Positions 8,969-18,314 of a stretch of 64,000 nucleotides of DNA are shown piece after piece. Within the stretch, counting starts at the first letter, position 1. Every line of letters starts with the position of its first letter. The DNA is from Robiginitomaculum sp. (GTDB lineage Bacteria; Pseudomonadota; Alphaproteobacteria; Caulobacterales; Maricaulaceae): positions 62,001-126,000 of the forward strand of contig JAJFFS010000017.1 in the NCBI GenBank assembly GCA_021776515.1, written 5' to 3'. A program made the translations under genes and the position numbers. A model generated the notes under the pieces. That model had not been told where the DNA came from. It saw only the letters and a list, made by a program, of their open reading frames with translations, and made no database searches.

Positions 8969-9491
8969 TCTCAAACGTATTCACCATGTGGCCTATCGCT
9001 GCCGGGACGCCAAGGAAACGGTTGAGTTCTATCAACGTGTTTTAGGTATGGATTTTGTGCTGGCCATTGCCGAGGATGAGGTGCCATCAACCAAGGAGCC
9101 AGACCCCTATATGCACATCTTTCTGGATGCGGGTATGGGCAATGTTCTGGCGTTTTTTGAGCTGCCTTCCAAGCCTGATATGGGGCGTGATGAAAACACT
9201 CCCGAATGGGTACAGCATATCGCCTTTGAACTGGATTCGGTGGAAGCTTTGATGGCCGCCAAAGAAAGTGTGGTGGCCGAAGGGTTGGAGGTTGTCGGCC
9301 CCACCAATCATGGCATTTTTAAATCCATCTACTTCTTTGACCCCAATGGTCACAGACTGGAACTGGCGGCCAATACAGGCACGCCGGAACAGATGGCCGA
9401 ATTGCACCGTGTCGCCCCTGATATGCTGGAAGAATGGTCACGGACCAAAAAAGCACCGCGCCATGCCGCCTGGCTGCATGAGCAGGATTAG
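8958..9491 (+). CDS. Glyoxalase/extradiol-dioxygenase (VOC) family protein
   Basis: A 177-residue single-chain vicinal-oxygen-chelate protein. Likely metal ligands are His10 (RIHHVAYRC), a His in VQHIAFELDS and the Glu in GHRLELAAN, the usual H-H-E arrangement of both glyoxalase I and extradiol dioxygenases. The ATG at 8958 has GGAG seven bases upstream, whereas the earlier in-frame ATG at 8937 has none, and it overlaps the end of the PhyH gene. Lyase, isomerase or ring-cleaving activity cannot be decided from the motifs. Its place between hpd and fah suggests a role in aromatic catabolism. Confidence 0.75.
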   Translation: MSINLKRIHHVAYRCRDAKETVEFYQRVLGMDFVLAIAEDEVPSTKEPDPYMHIFLDAGMGNVLAFFELPSKPDMGRDENTPEWVQHIAFELDSVEALMAAKESVVAEGLEVVGPTNHGIFKSIYFFDPNGHRLELAANTGTPEQMAELHRVAPDMLEEWSRTKKAPRHAAWLHEQD

Positions 9492-9612
9492 GGCATAGAT
9501 GTTCTCTATTTAATATTCTGTACAAAATTTAATTTACCTTTCTTTTTAGTAACTTGCGATAATGTCCAACCTGCGCAATCCATGAGCTATGTAAACGCGT
9601 GGGATAAAATTG

Positions 9613-11733
9613 ATGACTAACAAAAACCAGCTCTTATGTGCTTCGGCACTTTCTGTAATTTTTCTATCTGCTTTTCCTGTTGCGCTTCATGCCCAAACAG
9701 CATCGGAAAATAGTAATATAAGTTGCATTGCAGACTGTGAAGTCAGTGGTAACAACAGTGGAATTACAACATATAAGCCGGACTTTTTTGCCGGTTATAA
9801 TCCGGTAACTGCGCTGGATATGGTGCGCCAGGTGCCGGGGTTTTCTATAGACAATGGAGAACAGGCGCGCGGTTTTGGTGGCACAGCCGGTAATGTGCTG
9901 ATTAATGGCGAACGTCCCAGTACAAAGTCCAATGGCTTGCGGGAAATTCTGGGACGTATTGCGACCAGTCGCGTTGTCAGTATTGAGCTGATCCGTGGCT
10001 CAGTACCGGGCATTGATATGCGCGGTCTGACCCGGGCCGTGAATGTTGTGTTGTGTGATTGCAGCGCCGGTGGGCAAACAACATTTACCGTCAATACCCG
10101 GCTATGGCGCGACCGCGCCTTTGTTACCGGGGAATTGATCTATGCGGTACGTCTTTTTGATGCGGACATAACGGTAAGTCTGCAGCGCAATGATCAGGGG
10201 CGAAGGCCCGAAGGCACCGAAGAAAGTTTTGATGCCTTTGGCAATCTTACCGAGAAACGGAATGAAGAGGACCAGCGCAGGTTTCGTGAATGGCAACCCA
10301 CATTCAATATGGAAAAAAAGTTCGATAATGGCGATGCCTTACGCCTTAGTGGCAAATACTGGAACTGGATGTGGGACCGTAATGAAACATCGCGTATTTA
10401 CGATGTGACAGCTGATGTATTGTCGCCAAACGGGTTTGATTTCAACACCTCGGATAATGATGGCAACGGATTTGAAATTGGTGGTGACTATGAAAGGGAA
10501 TTTTCTGAAAACCGTTCTGCAAAATTGATTTTTGTTAAGTCTCGCCGGGTTGAAAATTTTCTAAATGATGCAGAAAATTTTTCTGCGCAAGGATTTACTG
10601 GCGCGTTTCGTGTTGACGGCGGTTCAATACAAAATGAGACGATTTTACGTCTGCTGTATGATTGGGCAATTAACACTGAACACACAATTCAATTTGGTAG
10701 TGAAGGGGCATTGAACAAGCTTAATTCAGTTCTGGATCTGTTTGAAGATACGGGTGCTGGTTTGCAACAAATTGATCTTGCTGTTTCCAATACCAAAGTA
10801 AGCGAAGATCGCGGTGAGTTATTTGGTTCGTGGGTTTATGCGCCATCATCAAAATGGACGCTTGAAACCGGGCTTCGCTATGAGGCTTCAAAAATTTCAC
10901 AATCGGGCGATGCCAGCCGTTCGCGGACGTTCAAGTTCTGGAAACCCTCTTTTTCCGCCACCTGGAATGTGAGCAAAAATGACCAGATACGCACATCAAT
11001 TGAACGTAAAGTGGCGCAACTCAATTTTGGTAATTTTGTCTCCAGTGTTAATTTAAGCGATGAGCAGACTAATCTGGGAAATCCGGAACTCGAGCCGGAT
11101 CGCACCTGGGCTTTTGAAACGACATGGGAGCACAGATTTGGCCCCAAGGGGTCGCTTAATGTCAAATACAGGCGTGACTGGATTACGGCTGTGCAGGGCA
11201 GAGTTCCCATTGATAATGCTTTTGATGGCCCCGGCAATCTTGGAAATGCCAAACGCTGGAACTTGAATGTTGATGCGCGTTTGCCACTGGATCGTGTCGG
11301 CCTGAAAAATGCGACACTGGATGCTAACTGGTTTTTGCAGGACACCTCTGTAACCGACCCGGTAACGGGCGAGACACGAACTCTGCAAGGGCATATTAAA
11401 CAAAACTGGGGACTTGAGTTTCGTCAGGATTTGAACAATATAAAAATGGCCTGGGGGTGGGATTATAATAGTGGGAACAAATGGCGCCAATTTCGTTTGT
11501 TTGAGCAAAGCCAGATCAGGCGTGGTTCCGGTGATCTGGACGCTTTCATTGAAACTACGCACGTTAAAGGCATCACCATTACTGCTGGCCTGGATAATAT
11601 ATTTAACCAGAAAGAGAAACGAGTTCGCACATTTTTTGATGGCTCGCGGGCCAATGGTATCATAAGTGGAGCGGAACAACGCATCCGGAGGGATGGCCGC
11701 CGATACACTCTCAAGGTCAAAGGCACGTTTTAG
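9613..11733 (+). CDS. TonB-dependent outer-membrane receptor
   Basis: A 706-residue outer-membrane receptor. A Sec signal peptide (hydrophobic core LSVIFLSAFPVALHAQ) ends near residue 28. A plug domain follows with DMVRQVPGFSID, VLINGERPS and VVSIELIRGS, then a long aromatic-rich beta-barrel ending in Phe. An in-frame TTG at 9610 precedes the chosen ATG. The ligand is unknown. Its place inside the tyrosine cluster suggests uptake of an aromatic compound or peptide, or iron for the iron-dependent dioxygenases. A TAGTAAC half-site at 9547-9553 resembles the palindromes at 6951 and 11795. Confidence 0.85.
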   Translation: MTNKNQLLCASALSVIFLSAFPVALHAQTASENSNISCIADCEVSGNNSGITTYKPDFFAGYNPVTALDMVRQVPGFSIDNGEQARGFGGTAGNVLINGERPSTKSNGLREILGRIATSRVVSIELIRGSVPGIDMRGLTRAVNVVLCDCSAGGQTTFTVNTRLWRDRAFVTGELIYAVRLFDADITVSLQRNDQGRRPEGTEESFDAFGNLTEKRNEEDQRRFREWQPTFNMEKKFDNGDALRLSGKYWNWMWDRNETSRIYDVTADVLSPNGFDFNTSDNDGNGFEIGGDYEREFSENRSAKLIFVKSRRVENFLNDAENFSAQGFTGAFRVDGGSIQNETILRLLYDWAINTEHTIQFGSEGALNKLNSVLDLFEDTGAGLQQIDLAVSNTKVSEDRGELFGSWVYAPSSKWTLETGLRYEASKISQSGDASRSRTFKFWKPSFSATWNVSKNDQIRTSIERKVAQLNFGNFVSSVNLSDEQTNLGNPELEPDRTWAFETTWEHRFGPKGSLNVKYRRDWITAVQGRVPIDNAFDGPGNLGNAKRWNLNVDARLPLDRVGLKNATLDANWFLQDTSVTDPVTGETRTLQGHIKQNWGLEFRQDLNNIKMAWGWDYNSGNKWRQFRLFEQSQIRRGSGDLDAFIETTHVKGITITAGLDNIFNQKEKRVRTFFDGSRANGIISGAEQRIRRDGRRYTLKVKGTF

Positions 11734-11794
11734 AGACCACCTCATATAGCCGCAATCGGTTCTTGCCTCGCACCCCAAATTGGCGCACCAATGC

Positions 11795-11810
11795 GGTAAC
11801 ATTTGTTACC
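11795..11810. promoter_or_regulatory. Putative MarR operator before fah-marR
   Basis: GGTAACA-TT-TGTTACC, with seven-base arms in perfect dyad symmetry, 19 bases before the fah start codon. Shape, spacing and position suit a MarR dimer, and the marR gene is the second gene of this unit, so autoregulation is plausible. Part of it (CATTTGTTAC) recurs between maiA and hpd. Confidence 0.6.
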
Positions 11811-11829
11811 TAGGCGCAAAGGTGTTCCC

Positions 11830-12855
11830 ATGAAACTTGCCTCTCTTAAATCTAGCCCCAAAGTTGGGAGAGACGGTCGTCTGGTTATCGTCTCCAACGA
11901 TCTGACCCGCTACACTGATGCCGCGCGTATTGCCCCCACCTTGCAGGCCGCACTTGATAACTGGGCCGAGGCCGAGCCACAATTGCAGGCGCTGGCGCAA
12001 AGTCTTGAGGTTGGTGCCGTGCCGGTGGAGCGGTTTCATGAACGCGAATGCGCCTCGCCCTTGCCCCGCGCGTTTCAGTGGGCTGATGGCTCGGCCTATG
12101 TCAATCATGTGGAACTGGTGCGCAAGGCACGCGGTGCCACCATGCCGGAAACTTTCTGGACAGATCCTTTGATGTACCAGGGTGGTTCGGACACCTTTTT
12201 GGGGCCGCGAGACGACATTGAAATGGTAACTGATGAAGGCTGGGGCATCGATATGGAGGCCGAAGTGGCCGTCATCGTTGATGATGTGCCTATGGGCGCA
12301 AGCCCGGAAATTGCCGTCAGCAAAATACGCCTTGTCATGCTGGTCAATGATGTGTCCTTGCGTGGCCTGATCCCGGGTGAACTGGCCAAGGGGTTTGGTT
12401 TTTTTCAGTCCAAGCCATCATCTGCATTTTCACCTGTTGCCGTAACACCGGATGAGTTGGGCGATGCCTGGCGAGATGGAAAACTACATTTACCTATGCT
12501 GGTTGGGCTAAATGGTGTGCCTTTTGGCCGCGCCAATGCCGGGGATGATATGACCTTTGATTTTGGCCAGATTATTGCCCATGCGGCCAAAACCCGCCCT
12601 CTTGGGGCCGGGGCGATTATCGGCTCAGGCACGGTTTCCAACAAGCTGGATGACGGGCCGGGCAAACCTATAGCAGATGGCGGGGCAGGGTATTCCTGCA
12701 TTGCCGAAATACGTATGATTGAAACCATCGAACACGGCGCACCCAAAACCCCCTTCATGAAATTTGACGATAGTATCACTATTGAAATGAAAGACGCGGA
12801 GGGGGCCTCTGTTTTTGGCCGCATCGCCCAAACCGTAAAGCCATACAATGGCTAA
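11830..12855 (+). CDS. fah: Fumarylacetoacetate hydrolase
   Basis: A 341-residue FAH-family hydrolase that would cleave fumarylacetoacetate to fumarate and acetoacetate, the last step of tyrosine breakdown. The N-terminal domain (MKLASLKS, GRDGRLVIVSNDL) is the prokaryotic FAA_hydrolase_N type, with PLPRAFQWADGSAYVNH. The catalytic domain carries the metal-binding acidic residues (DIEMVTDEGWGIDMEAEVAVIVDD) and the FGQIIAHAAKTRPLGAGAIIGSGTVSN core. The start at 11830 is chosen because AAGGTG lies just upstream and the protein then begins like its relatives; an earlier TTG at 11803 lies within the operator. It overlaps marR by eight bases. Confidence 0.92.
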   Translation: MKLASLKSSPKVGRDGRLVIVSNDLTRYTDAARIAPTLQAALDNWAEAEPQLQALAQSLEVGAVPVERFHERECASPLPRAFQWADGSAYVNHVELVRKARGATMPETFWTDPLMYQGGSDTFLGPRDDIEMVTDEGWGIDMEAEVAVIVDDVPMGASPEIAVSKIRLVMLVNDVSLRGLIPGELAKGFGFFQSKPSSAFSPVAVTPDELGDAWRDGKLHLPMLVGLNGVPFGRANAGDDMTFDFGQIIAHAAKTRPLGAGAIIGSGTVSNKLDDGPGKPIADGGAGYSCIAEIRMIETIEHGAPKTPFMKFDDSITIEMKDAEGASVFGRIAQTVKPYNG

Positions 12856-13303
12856 GCTCGGTACCTTGCACCTTGATGACTATTTGCCTTACCGCCTGTC
12901 GGTTGCCTCCAATCAGGTTAGCCGATTGATCGCCAAACTGTATCAGGATCGCTTTGGGCTATCTATTTGGCAATGGCGTGTGCTGGCTATTCTGGGCGCG
13001 CAAAATGGCCTGACGGCAGGTGAGGTGGCAACACGTTCCGCTATGGACAAGATGGCGGTTAGTCGTGCAGTTTCGGCTCTGCTAGCGCGAGGTCTGGTGG
13101 TTCGTAAGGCTTCCGACACCGATGGCCGTGCGCGGATTTTATCACTGACAGGTACGGGCGCAGGCATTTATGATGAAATCGCCCCTCTGGCGCAGGAACA
13201 GGAGGCCCATTTACTGGCTGGTTTTAGCGCGGAAGATATAAAAACGGCGACGCGCTTTCTGCGTGCTCTTGAAGGCCGTGCGGCATCATTAGCTGAGGAT
13301 TAG
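12848..13303 (+). CDS. MarR-family regulator, probably of the tyrosine cluster
   Basis: A 151-residue winged-helix repressor. Dimerisation helices flank a central DNA-binding domain containing FGLSIWQWRVLAIL, a recognition helix around DKMAVSRAVSALLARGLV, and the wing DTDGRARILSLT, the MarR D-x-R-x-x-x(L)-LT signature. It is translationally coupled to fah by an eight-base overlap. By position and by the two related palindromes (6951, 11795) it probably represses maiA, hpd and fah and responds to a pathway intermediate such as homogentisate; this is inferred from context. Its end overlaps the converging hutF by four bases. Confidence 0.82.
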   Translation: MAKLGTLHLDDYLPYRLSVASNQVSRLIAKLYQDRFGLSIWQWRVLAILGAQNGLTAGEVATRSAMDKMAVSRAVSALLARGLVVRKASDTDGRARILSLTGTGAGIYDEIAPLAQEQEAHLLAGFSAEDIKTATRFLRALEGRAASLAED

Positions 13304-14658
13304 GGCTGATCTAATACCCGTTCCAGTGTCTTGATAAATGCCGTTTCAATAGGCTCGCGGGCCGTATGGCGGCCCTTTTGCACCACGCGATGCCCTGCGG
13401 CGTACACATCCTGCACGGGGCTATTAGCCGCGCCATAAATCCAGCCATCCAGCCAGGCATCATCTTGACGGGCAGCAAGAGCCGGGTGGGCGGCGTTCAG
13501 CGTGACAATATCGGCGCGTTTTCCAACGGCAAGAGCGCCGGTATTTTGCCCCAAAGCTTGTGCGCCGCCATTAACAGCGTGCTGAAAGAGTGTTCGGCCG
13601 CTTGATGTGTTTGGTTGAGCCAGAGGCGTGCGCCGTTCACTTGTCAGGCGCTGGCCATAATCCAGCAGGCGCAGTTCTTCGGCCAGATCAATGCGCACAC
13701 AACTGTCTGACCCAATGCCAAAACGCCCTCCTTGCCCCAAATATTTATCGGCTGGAAACAATCCATCGCCAAGGTTTGCCTCGGTAATGGGGCATAATCC
13801 TGCCACCGCGTTTGAGCGGGCCAGATCGCGGGTTTCACCCTCATCCATATGGGTGGCGTGGATGAGGCACCAGCGTTCATCCACCTCTAAATTATCCAAT
13901 AACCAGCGCACTGGCGGTGCGCCTAATATTGCTTGACATTCCTTAACCTCACGACGCTGCTCAGCAATATGTATGTGCACAGGGACACGTGAGAAACTAT
14001 TCGTAAGATGCTGTAATTGTGTGTAATTCACTGCACGTAATGAGTGTGGGGCAATGCCTAAATTCGTATCGGGAAATTGTGATTGCAGTGCTGACATCAA
14101 TGCTGCAAAGCTGTCCAGTGAGTGGCCAAAGCGTTTTTGTCTGTCCGTTAGGGCTTCACCCTCAAATCCACCTTGCGCATAAAAAACCGGCAGCACTGTT
14201 TGCCCTATGCCTGTGCGCGTTGCGGCATCAATAACCTGCGCACTCATCTCGGCAGGGTTGTCATAGGGGGTGCCGCCCGGGCCGTGGTGTAAATAGTGAA
14301 ACTCACCAACCGAGGTAAACCCGCTTTCCAGCATTTCCATATAGGCCATGGCGGCAATGGCGTTCAGGGCATCGGGGTCAATGCTCTGGGCAATTATGTA
14401 CATAACCTCGCGCCAGGTCCAAAAACTGTCTTCACCCGGGCCAGCACGTTCGGCCAACCCTGCCATAGCGCGTTGAAAAGCATGGCAATGCAGGTTGGCC
14501 ATGCCTGGCACAATAATATCAGCATGAGTATCCGTGGGGGCCTGTGTTGCTCTTTTATCCAGCGTACCAATGCTGCCTTTGGCATTGATCTGAAGGCGTA
14601 CATCTGCGGCCCATCCCTCTGGCAATAATGCGTGGCGAGCAAAAATTGTCGTTTCCAT
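13300..14658 (-). CDS. hutF: Formimidoylglutamate deiminase
   Basis: A 452-residue amidohydrolase of the HutF type, converting N-formimidoyl-L-glutamate to N-formyl-L-glutamate plus ammonia in the five-step histidine pathway. The metal-binding HCHAFQRAMAG follows the first strand. Later come HIHIAEQ, CLIHATHMD, GLCPITEANLGDG and GIGSDSCVRIDL, the usual order of metal and catalytic residues in this family. It is divergent from hutI with 82 bases between them. Its presence with HutG shows that formylglutamate, rather than direct formiminoglutamase hydrolysis, is the intended route. Confidence 0.94.
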   Translation of the reverse strand: METTIFARHALLPEGWAADVRLQINAKGSIGTLDKRATQAPTDTHADIIVPGMANLHCHAFQRAMAGLAERAGPGEDSFWTWREVMYIIAQSIDPDALNAIAAMAYMEMLESGFTSVGEFHYLHHGPGGTPYDNPAEMSAQVIDAATRTGIGQTVLPVFYAQGGFEGEALTDRQKRFGHSLDSFAALMSALQSQFPDTNLGIAPHSLRAVNYTQLQHLTNSFSRVPVHIHIAEQRREVKECQAILGAPPVRWLLDNLEVDERWCLIHATHMDEGETRDLARSNAVAGLCPITEANLGDGLFPADKYLGQGGRFGIGSDSCVRIDLAEELRLLDYGQRLTSERRTPLAQPNTSSGRTLFQHAVNGGAQALGQNTGALAVGKRADIVTLNAAHPALAARQDDAWLDGWIYGAANSPVQDVYAAGHRVVQKGRHTAREPIETAFIKTLERVLDQP

Positions 14659-14740
14659 ACGCTCTCATATCGTGATAGCTGCGCAGTGGCGAGTGTTAAA
14701 AAAGACTTGGCACACCGCACGGCTCTGCTAATTCTGTCGT

Positions 14741-15979
14741 ATGGAAGTTCCACACCATTCTGATGCGCGGCAATGGGTGCTCAAAGGTGCGCATCTGGCC
14801 AGCATGGTCAAGGGCGGCGCATCTTATGGTTTTGTTGAAAACGCTGCTATCGCTTTTGACGGCGCACGCATTGCCTGGGTGGGCGAGGCGGTAGCCTTGC
14901 CACCCCGTTTTTCAGATTGGGAAATAGAAACACTATTCGGCGGGCTTCTCACCCCGGCGTTGATTGATTGCCACACACACATTGTCTATGGCGGCAATCG
15001 GGCGGCGGAATGGGAAATGCGTCTTAATGGCGCGAGTTACGAGGAAATAGCCCGGACGGGGGGCGGTATTCTGTCTACCGTTGCGGCAACCCGCGCGGCC
15101 AGTGAAGAAGAACTTATCGCTTCGGCGCGGCCACGTCTTGATGATCTTATGGCCGAGGGACTAGGCACCATAGAGATTAAATCCGGCTATGGGCTGGATG
15201 TGAAAAGTGAATGTAAAATGCTGCGTGCAGCGCAGGCGTTGGGTCGCCAAAGTGACGTTGAGGTCAAGACCAGTTTTTTAGGTGCTCATGCCCTGCCCAA
15301 TGAGTATGCGGGCCGTGCGGACGCCTATATTGATCTTGTAGTGGGTGAAATGCTGCCAGAAGTGGCAAAGAAAAACCTTGCAGATTATTGCGACGGGTTT
15401 TGTGAAAACATTGCCTTTAGCCCTGCGCAAATACGCCGGGTTCTGGAAAAGGCCAAAGACCTTGGCCTTGGTCTTCGCCTTCACGCTGAACAATTATCCA
15501 GTCAGGACGGCGCGCAAATGGCCGCCGAGCTTGGCGCGCTATCGTGTGATCATCTGGAATACGTGGATGAAGCCGGTGTCTTGGCTATGGCTAAGGCAGG
15601 AACCAAAGCGGTTTTGCTGCCGGGCGCTTTTTATTTCTTGAAGGAGACGAAAAAACCGCCGATAGATTTATTACGCAAGCACGGCGTGGATATGGCACTG
15701 GCCAGTGATTGCAATCCCGGCTCCTCGCCGCTCACCTCACTATTGTTGGCGATGAATATGGGCTGCACGCTTTTTGGACTGACACCAGAGGAAGCTTTGG
15801 CAGGGGTTACGCGGGTAGCCGCAGGCGCGCTTGGCCTGACGGCAGAATGCGGTACACTCGAAATTGGAAAACGCGCTGATCTGGCCCTGTGGGATGTCGA
15901 TCATCCGGGGCAGCTTGCCTATCCGGTTGGCGCAAATCCGCATCTTTGCCGGATGCGGGCAGGGCAATGGGTGCTATGA
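14741..15979 (+). CDS. hutI: Imidazolonepropionase
   Basis: A 412-residue metal-dependent amidohydrolase that opens 4-imidazolone-5-propionate to N-formimidoyl-L-glutamate. [16 protein letters not shown] is the metal-binding and substrate signature; [26 protein letters not shown] and [10 protein letters not shown] follow in the family order. The first gene of the hutI-hutH-hutG unit, its stop codon overlaps the hutH start (ATGA), which indicates translational coupling. Confidence 0.95.
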   Translation: MEVPHHSDARQWVLKGAHLASMVKGGASYGFVENAAIAFDGARIAWVGEAVALPPRFSDWEIETLFGGLLTPALIDCHTHIVYGGNRAAEWEMRLNGASYEEIARTGGGILSTVAATRAASEEELIASARPRLDDLMAEGLGTIEIKSGYGLDVKSECKMLRAAQALGRQSDVEVKTSFLGAHALPNEYAGRADAYIDLVVGEMLPEVAKKNLADYCDGFCENIAFSPAQIRRVLEKAKDLGLGLRLHAEQLSSQDGAQMAAELGALSCDHLEYVDEAGVLAMAKAGTKAVLLPGAFYFLKETKKPPIDLLRKHGVDMALASDCNPGSSPLTSLLLAMNMGCTLFGLTPEEALAGVTRVAAGALGLTAECGTLEIGKRADLALWDVDHPGQLAYPVGANPHLCRMRAGQWVL

Positions 15980-17520
15980 ATACGTTGGTTGCAATCGAGC
16001 CGGGAAAAGCCAGTCATGCTGACTGGAAACAGGTGCGCAATGGTGCTGCCATAGCGCTGCCTGAAACTGTATGGCCGGACGTTGAGCGTTCAGCATCAGC
16101 GGTGCAAAACATGCTTATGCACGGCGAGACCGTTTACGGCGTTAATACCGGCTTTGGTAAATTGGCCAATACGTGCATTGACCGCAAGGATTTGGGTGAT
16201 TTGCAACGTCGCATTGTGTTGTCGCACTGCGCCGGTGTTGGTTCTGCGCTTTCTGCGCCTGTAACCCGGATGGTTATGGCGATGAAGGCGGCCAGTCTGG
16301 CGCGGGGCTATTCCGGGGTTTTGGCGGGCACTATTCAGTTGCTTCTGGCCATGTTGGAGCGTGATGTATTGCCGGTGATCCCGGCGCAAGGCTCGGTCGG
16401 CGCTTCGGGCGATCTGGCCCCTTTGGCGCATCTGGCTGCTGTACTGATTGGCGATGGTGAAGCTACGTATGAAGGTGTGGTTATGCCGGGGGCTGCTGCT
16501 CTGCAGAAGGCTGGTTTGGCACCGCTCTCTCTTGTGGCCAAGGAAGGGCTGGCGTTGCTGAATGGTACGCAGGTCTCTACAGCTCTGGCACTGGAGGGGC
16601 TGTACGGCGCTGAACGGGTGTTCAAGGCGGCCATGCTTGCCGGGGTGCTAAGCGTTGAGGCTGTACGCGGCAGTCATGTCCCTTTTGATGCGCGCATTCA
16701 TGCGGTTCGGGGACAGCCGGGGCAGATGGCCGTGGCCCATAGCTATAAAGCCTTGTTGGCGGACAGTGCGATAGTAGTTTCCCATGCCGATTGCAAAAAA
16801 GTACAAGACCCGTACTGTCTGCGCTGTCAGCCTCAGGTCATGGGGGCTGTTCTGGATGTATTGCAAACAACCGCAAAAACATTGGCCATTGAAGCCAACG
16901 GGGTTACGGATAATCCCCTAATTTTTTCTGAAACAAATGATGCTCTCTCGGGTGGGAATTTTCATGCTGAGCCTGTGGCTTTTGCCGCTGATCAGATGGC
17001 GTTGGGGCTATGTGAAACCGGGTCCATGTCAGAACGCCGCATTGCCATGCTGACCGATCCGGCGCTTTCGGGTTTACCAGCCTTTCTCACCCCAAAACCA
17101 GGGTTAAACTCCGGCTTTATGATTGCGCAGGTCAGTGCGGCGGCACTGGTTTCAGAAAACAAGCAAATGTCCATGCCGGCCAGTGTTGACAGCATCCCCA
17201 CCTCAGCCAATCAGGAGGATCATGTTTCCATGGCCACCCATGGGGCGCGGCGTTTACTGACCATGGTGGAAAACGCGGCCAGTGTTGTGGGCATAGAATT
17301 GCTGGCCTCGGTGCAGGGGTTGGATTTGCATGACGGGTTAGAGCGCAGCTCAGCCCCGCTGGAGGCTGTGCGCGAGCGATTACGCGCCGTCGTGCCCATG
17401 CTAGAGGAAGACCGTATGATGGCCCCGGACATGGCGGCGGCAAAAGCCCTGGTGACATCGGGGGCGCTGTTGAGACTTGAAGGTGTAGAGGCGGCTCTGC
17501 CCGAGGTCTGCGAAGCGTGA
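15976..17520 (+). CDS. hutH: Histidine ammonia-lyase
   Basis: A 514-residue lyase that removes ammonia from L-histidine to form trans-urocanate, the first step of the pathway. The MIO cofactor tripeptide Ala143-Ser144-Gly145 is intact in [26 protein letters not shown] supplies the active-site Tyr; [14 protein letters not shown] and the [12 protein letters not shown]-like segment (here [13 protein letters not shown]) are also present. The open frame extends 29 codons upstream, but the ATG overlapping the hutI stop is chosen because it gives the family length of about 510. It overlaps hutG by four bases. Confidence 0.96.
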   Translation: MNTLVAIEPGKASHADWKQVRNGAAIALPETVWPDVERSASAVQNMLMHGETVYGVNTGFGKLANTCIDRKDLGDLQRRIVLSHCAGVGSALSAPVTRMVMAMKAASLARGYSGVLAGTIQLLLAMLERDVLPVIPAQGSVGASGDLAPLAHLAAVLIGDGEATYEGVVMPGAAALQKAGLAPLSLVAKEGLALLNGTQVSTALALEGLYGAERVFKAAMLAGVLSVEAVRGSHVPFDARIHAVRGQPGQMAVAHSYKALLADSAIVVSHADCKKVQDPYCLRCQPQVMGAVLDVLQTTAKTLAIEANGVTDNPLIFSETNDALSGGNFHAEPVAFAADQMALGLCETGSMSERRIAMLTDPALSGLPAFLTPKPGLNSGFMIAQVSAAALVSENKQMSMPASVDSIPTSANQEDHVSMATHGARRLLTMVENAASVVGIELLASVQGLDLHDGLERSSAPLEAVRERLRAVVPMLEEDRMMAPDMAAAKALVTSGALLRLEGVEAALPEVCEA

Positions 17521-18314
17521 GTGAAGTGTTCTCTTTGCAGGAAGGTTCATCCCCCCTGATCCTGAGCTTTCCACACTCCGGTACGGATATACCCGAAGCC
17601 ATAGCCAAAAAACTGACCGCGGAAGGGCAGGGGTTGATTGACACGGATTGGCATGTACCGCGCCTTTATGAATTTACCCGTGATCTGGATGTAACATGGC
17701 TGGAGGCGAGGACTTCGCGCTATGTTATCGACCTCAATCGTGACCCTTCGGGAACATCATTATATCCGGGGCAGAGCACCACCGGGCTGTGCCCCACCCA
17801 AACATTTGACGGTGCGCTGCTCTGGCAAGATGGATGCGAACCGAATGCGCAGGAAGTCGCCCGGCGTACACAACAATATTTTGCCCCCTTTCACGAGGAA
17901 CTGACCGCGCAGATCGCGCGGGTGAAGGCACGTCATGGCTTTGCCGTGCTTTATGATTGCCATTCCATACGCGGGACAATCCCGCATTTGTTCGAGGGCG
18001 ACCTGCCGGTGCTAAATCTGGGTACAAATCAGGGACGTTCCTGCGTCGGGGATTTTCAGCAAGCCATCGGTGCCGTCATGCAGAACGGGCCATATAGCCA
18101 TGTTATCAATGGCCGGTTTCGTGGCGGCTGGATTACCCGTCATTACGGCAGGCCGGATGAGGGTGTTCACACTGTGCAAATGGAGATAGCCCAGCACGCC
18201 TATATGGAGGAAACACCACCCTGGTATTGGTGCGGTGACCGTGCCACGGCCTTGCAATCAATGTTAAAGGATATATTTGCAGCCATTATGCAATGGTCAG
18301 CGACCAAGGCATGA
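17517..18314 (+). CDS. hutG: N-formylglutamate deformylase
   Basis: A 265-residue N-formylglutamate amidohydrolase producing glutamate and formate, the last step of the pathway. FSFPHSG-like [33 protein letters not shown] and LYDCHSIRG are characteristic, with the His/Asp residues expected to bind metal. It starts with GTG inside the hutH stop (GTGA), so it is coupled to hutH. Its stop codon directly abuts the stop codon of the converging histidine kinase gene. Confidence 0.93.
   Translation: MSEVFSLQEGSSPLILSFPHSGTDIPEAIAKKLTAEGQGLIDTDWHVPRLYEFTRDLDVTWLEARTSRYVIDLNRDPSGTSLYPGQSTTGLCPTQTFDGALLWQDGCEPNAQEVARRTQQYFAPFHEELTAQIARVKARHGFAVLYDCHSIRGTIPHLFEGDLPVLNLGTNQGRSCVGDFQQAIGAVMQNGPYSHVINGRFRGGWITRHYGRPDEGVHTVQMEIAQHAYMEETPPWYWCGDRATALQSMLKDIFAAIMQWSATKA

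Noticed and set aside
11053-11802. Minus-strand open frame of 249 codons
   Set aside because: Antisense to the TonB receptor barrel region; composition is that of a shadow frame.
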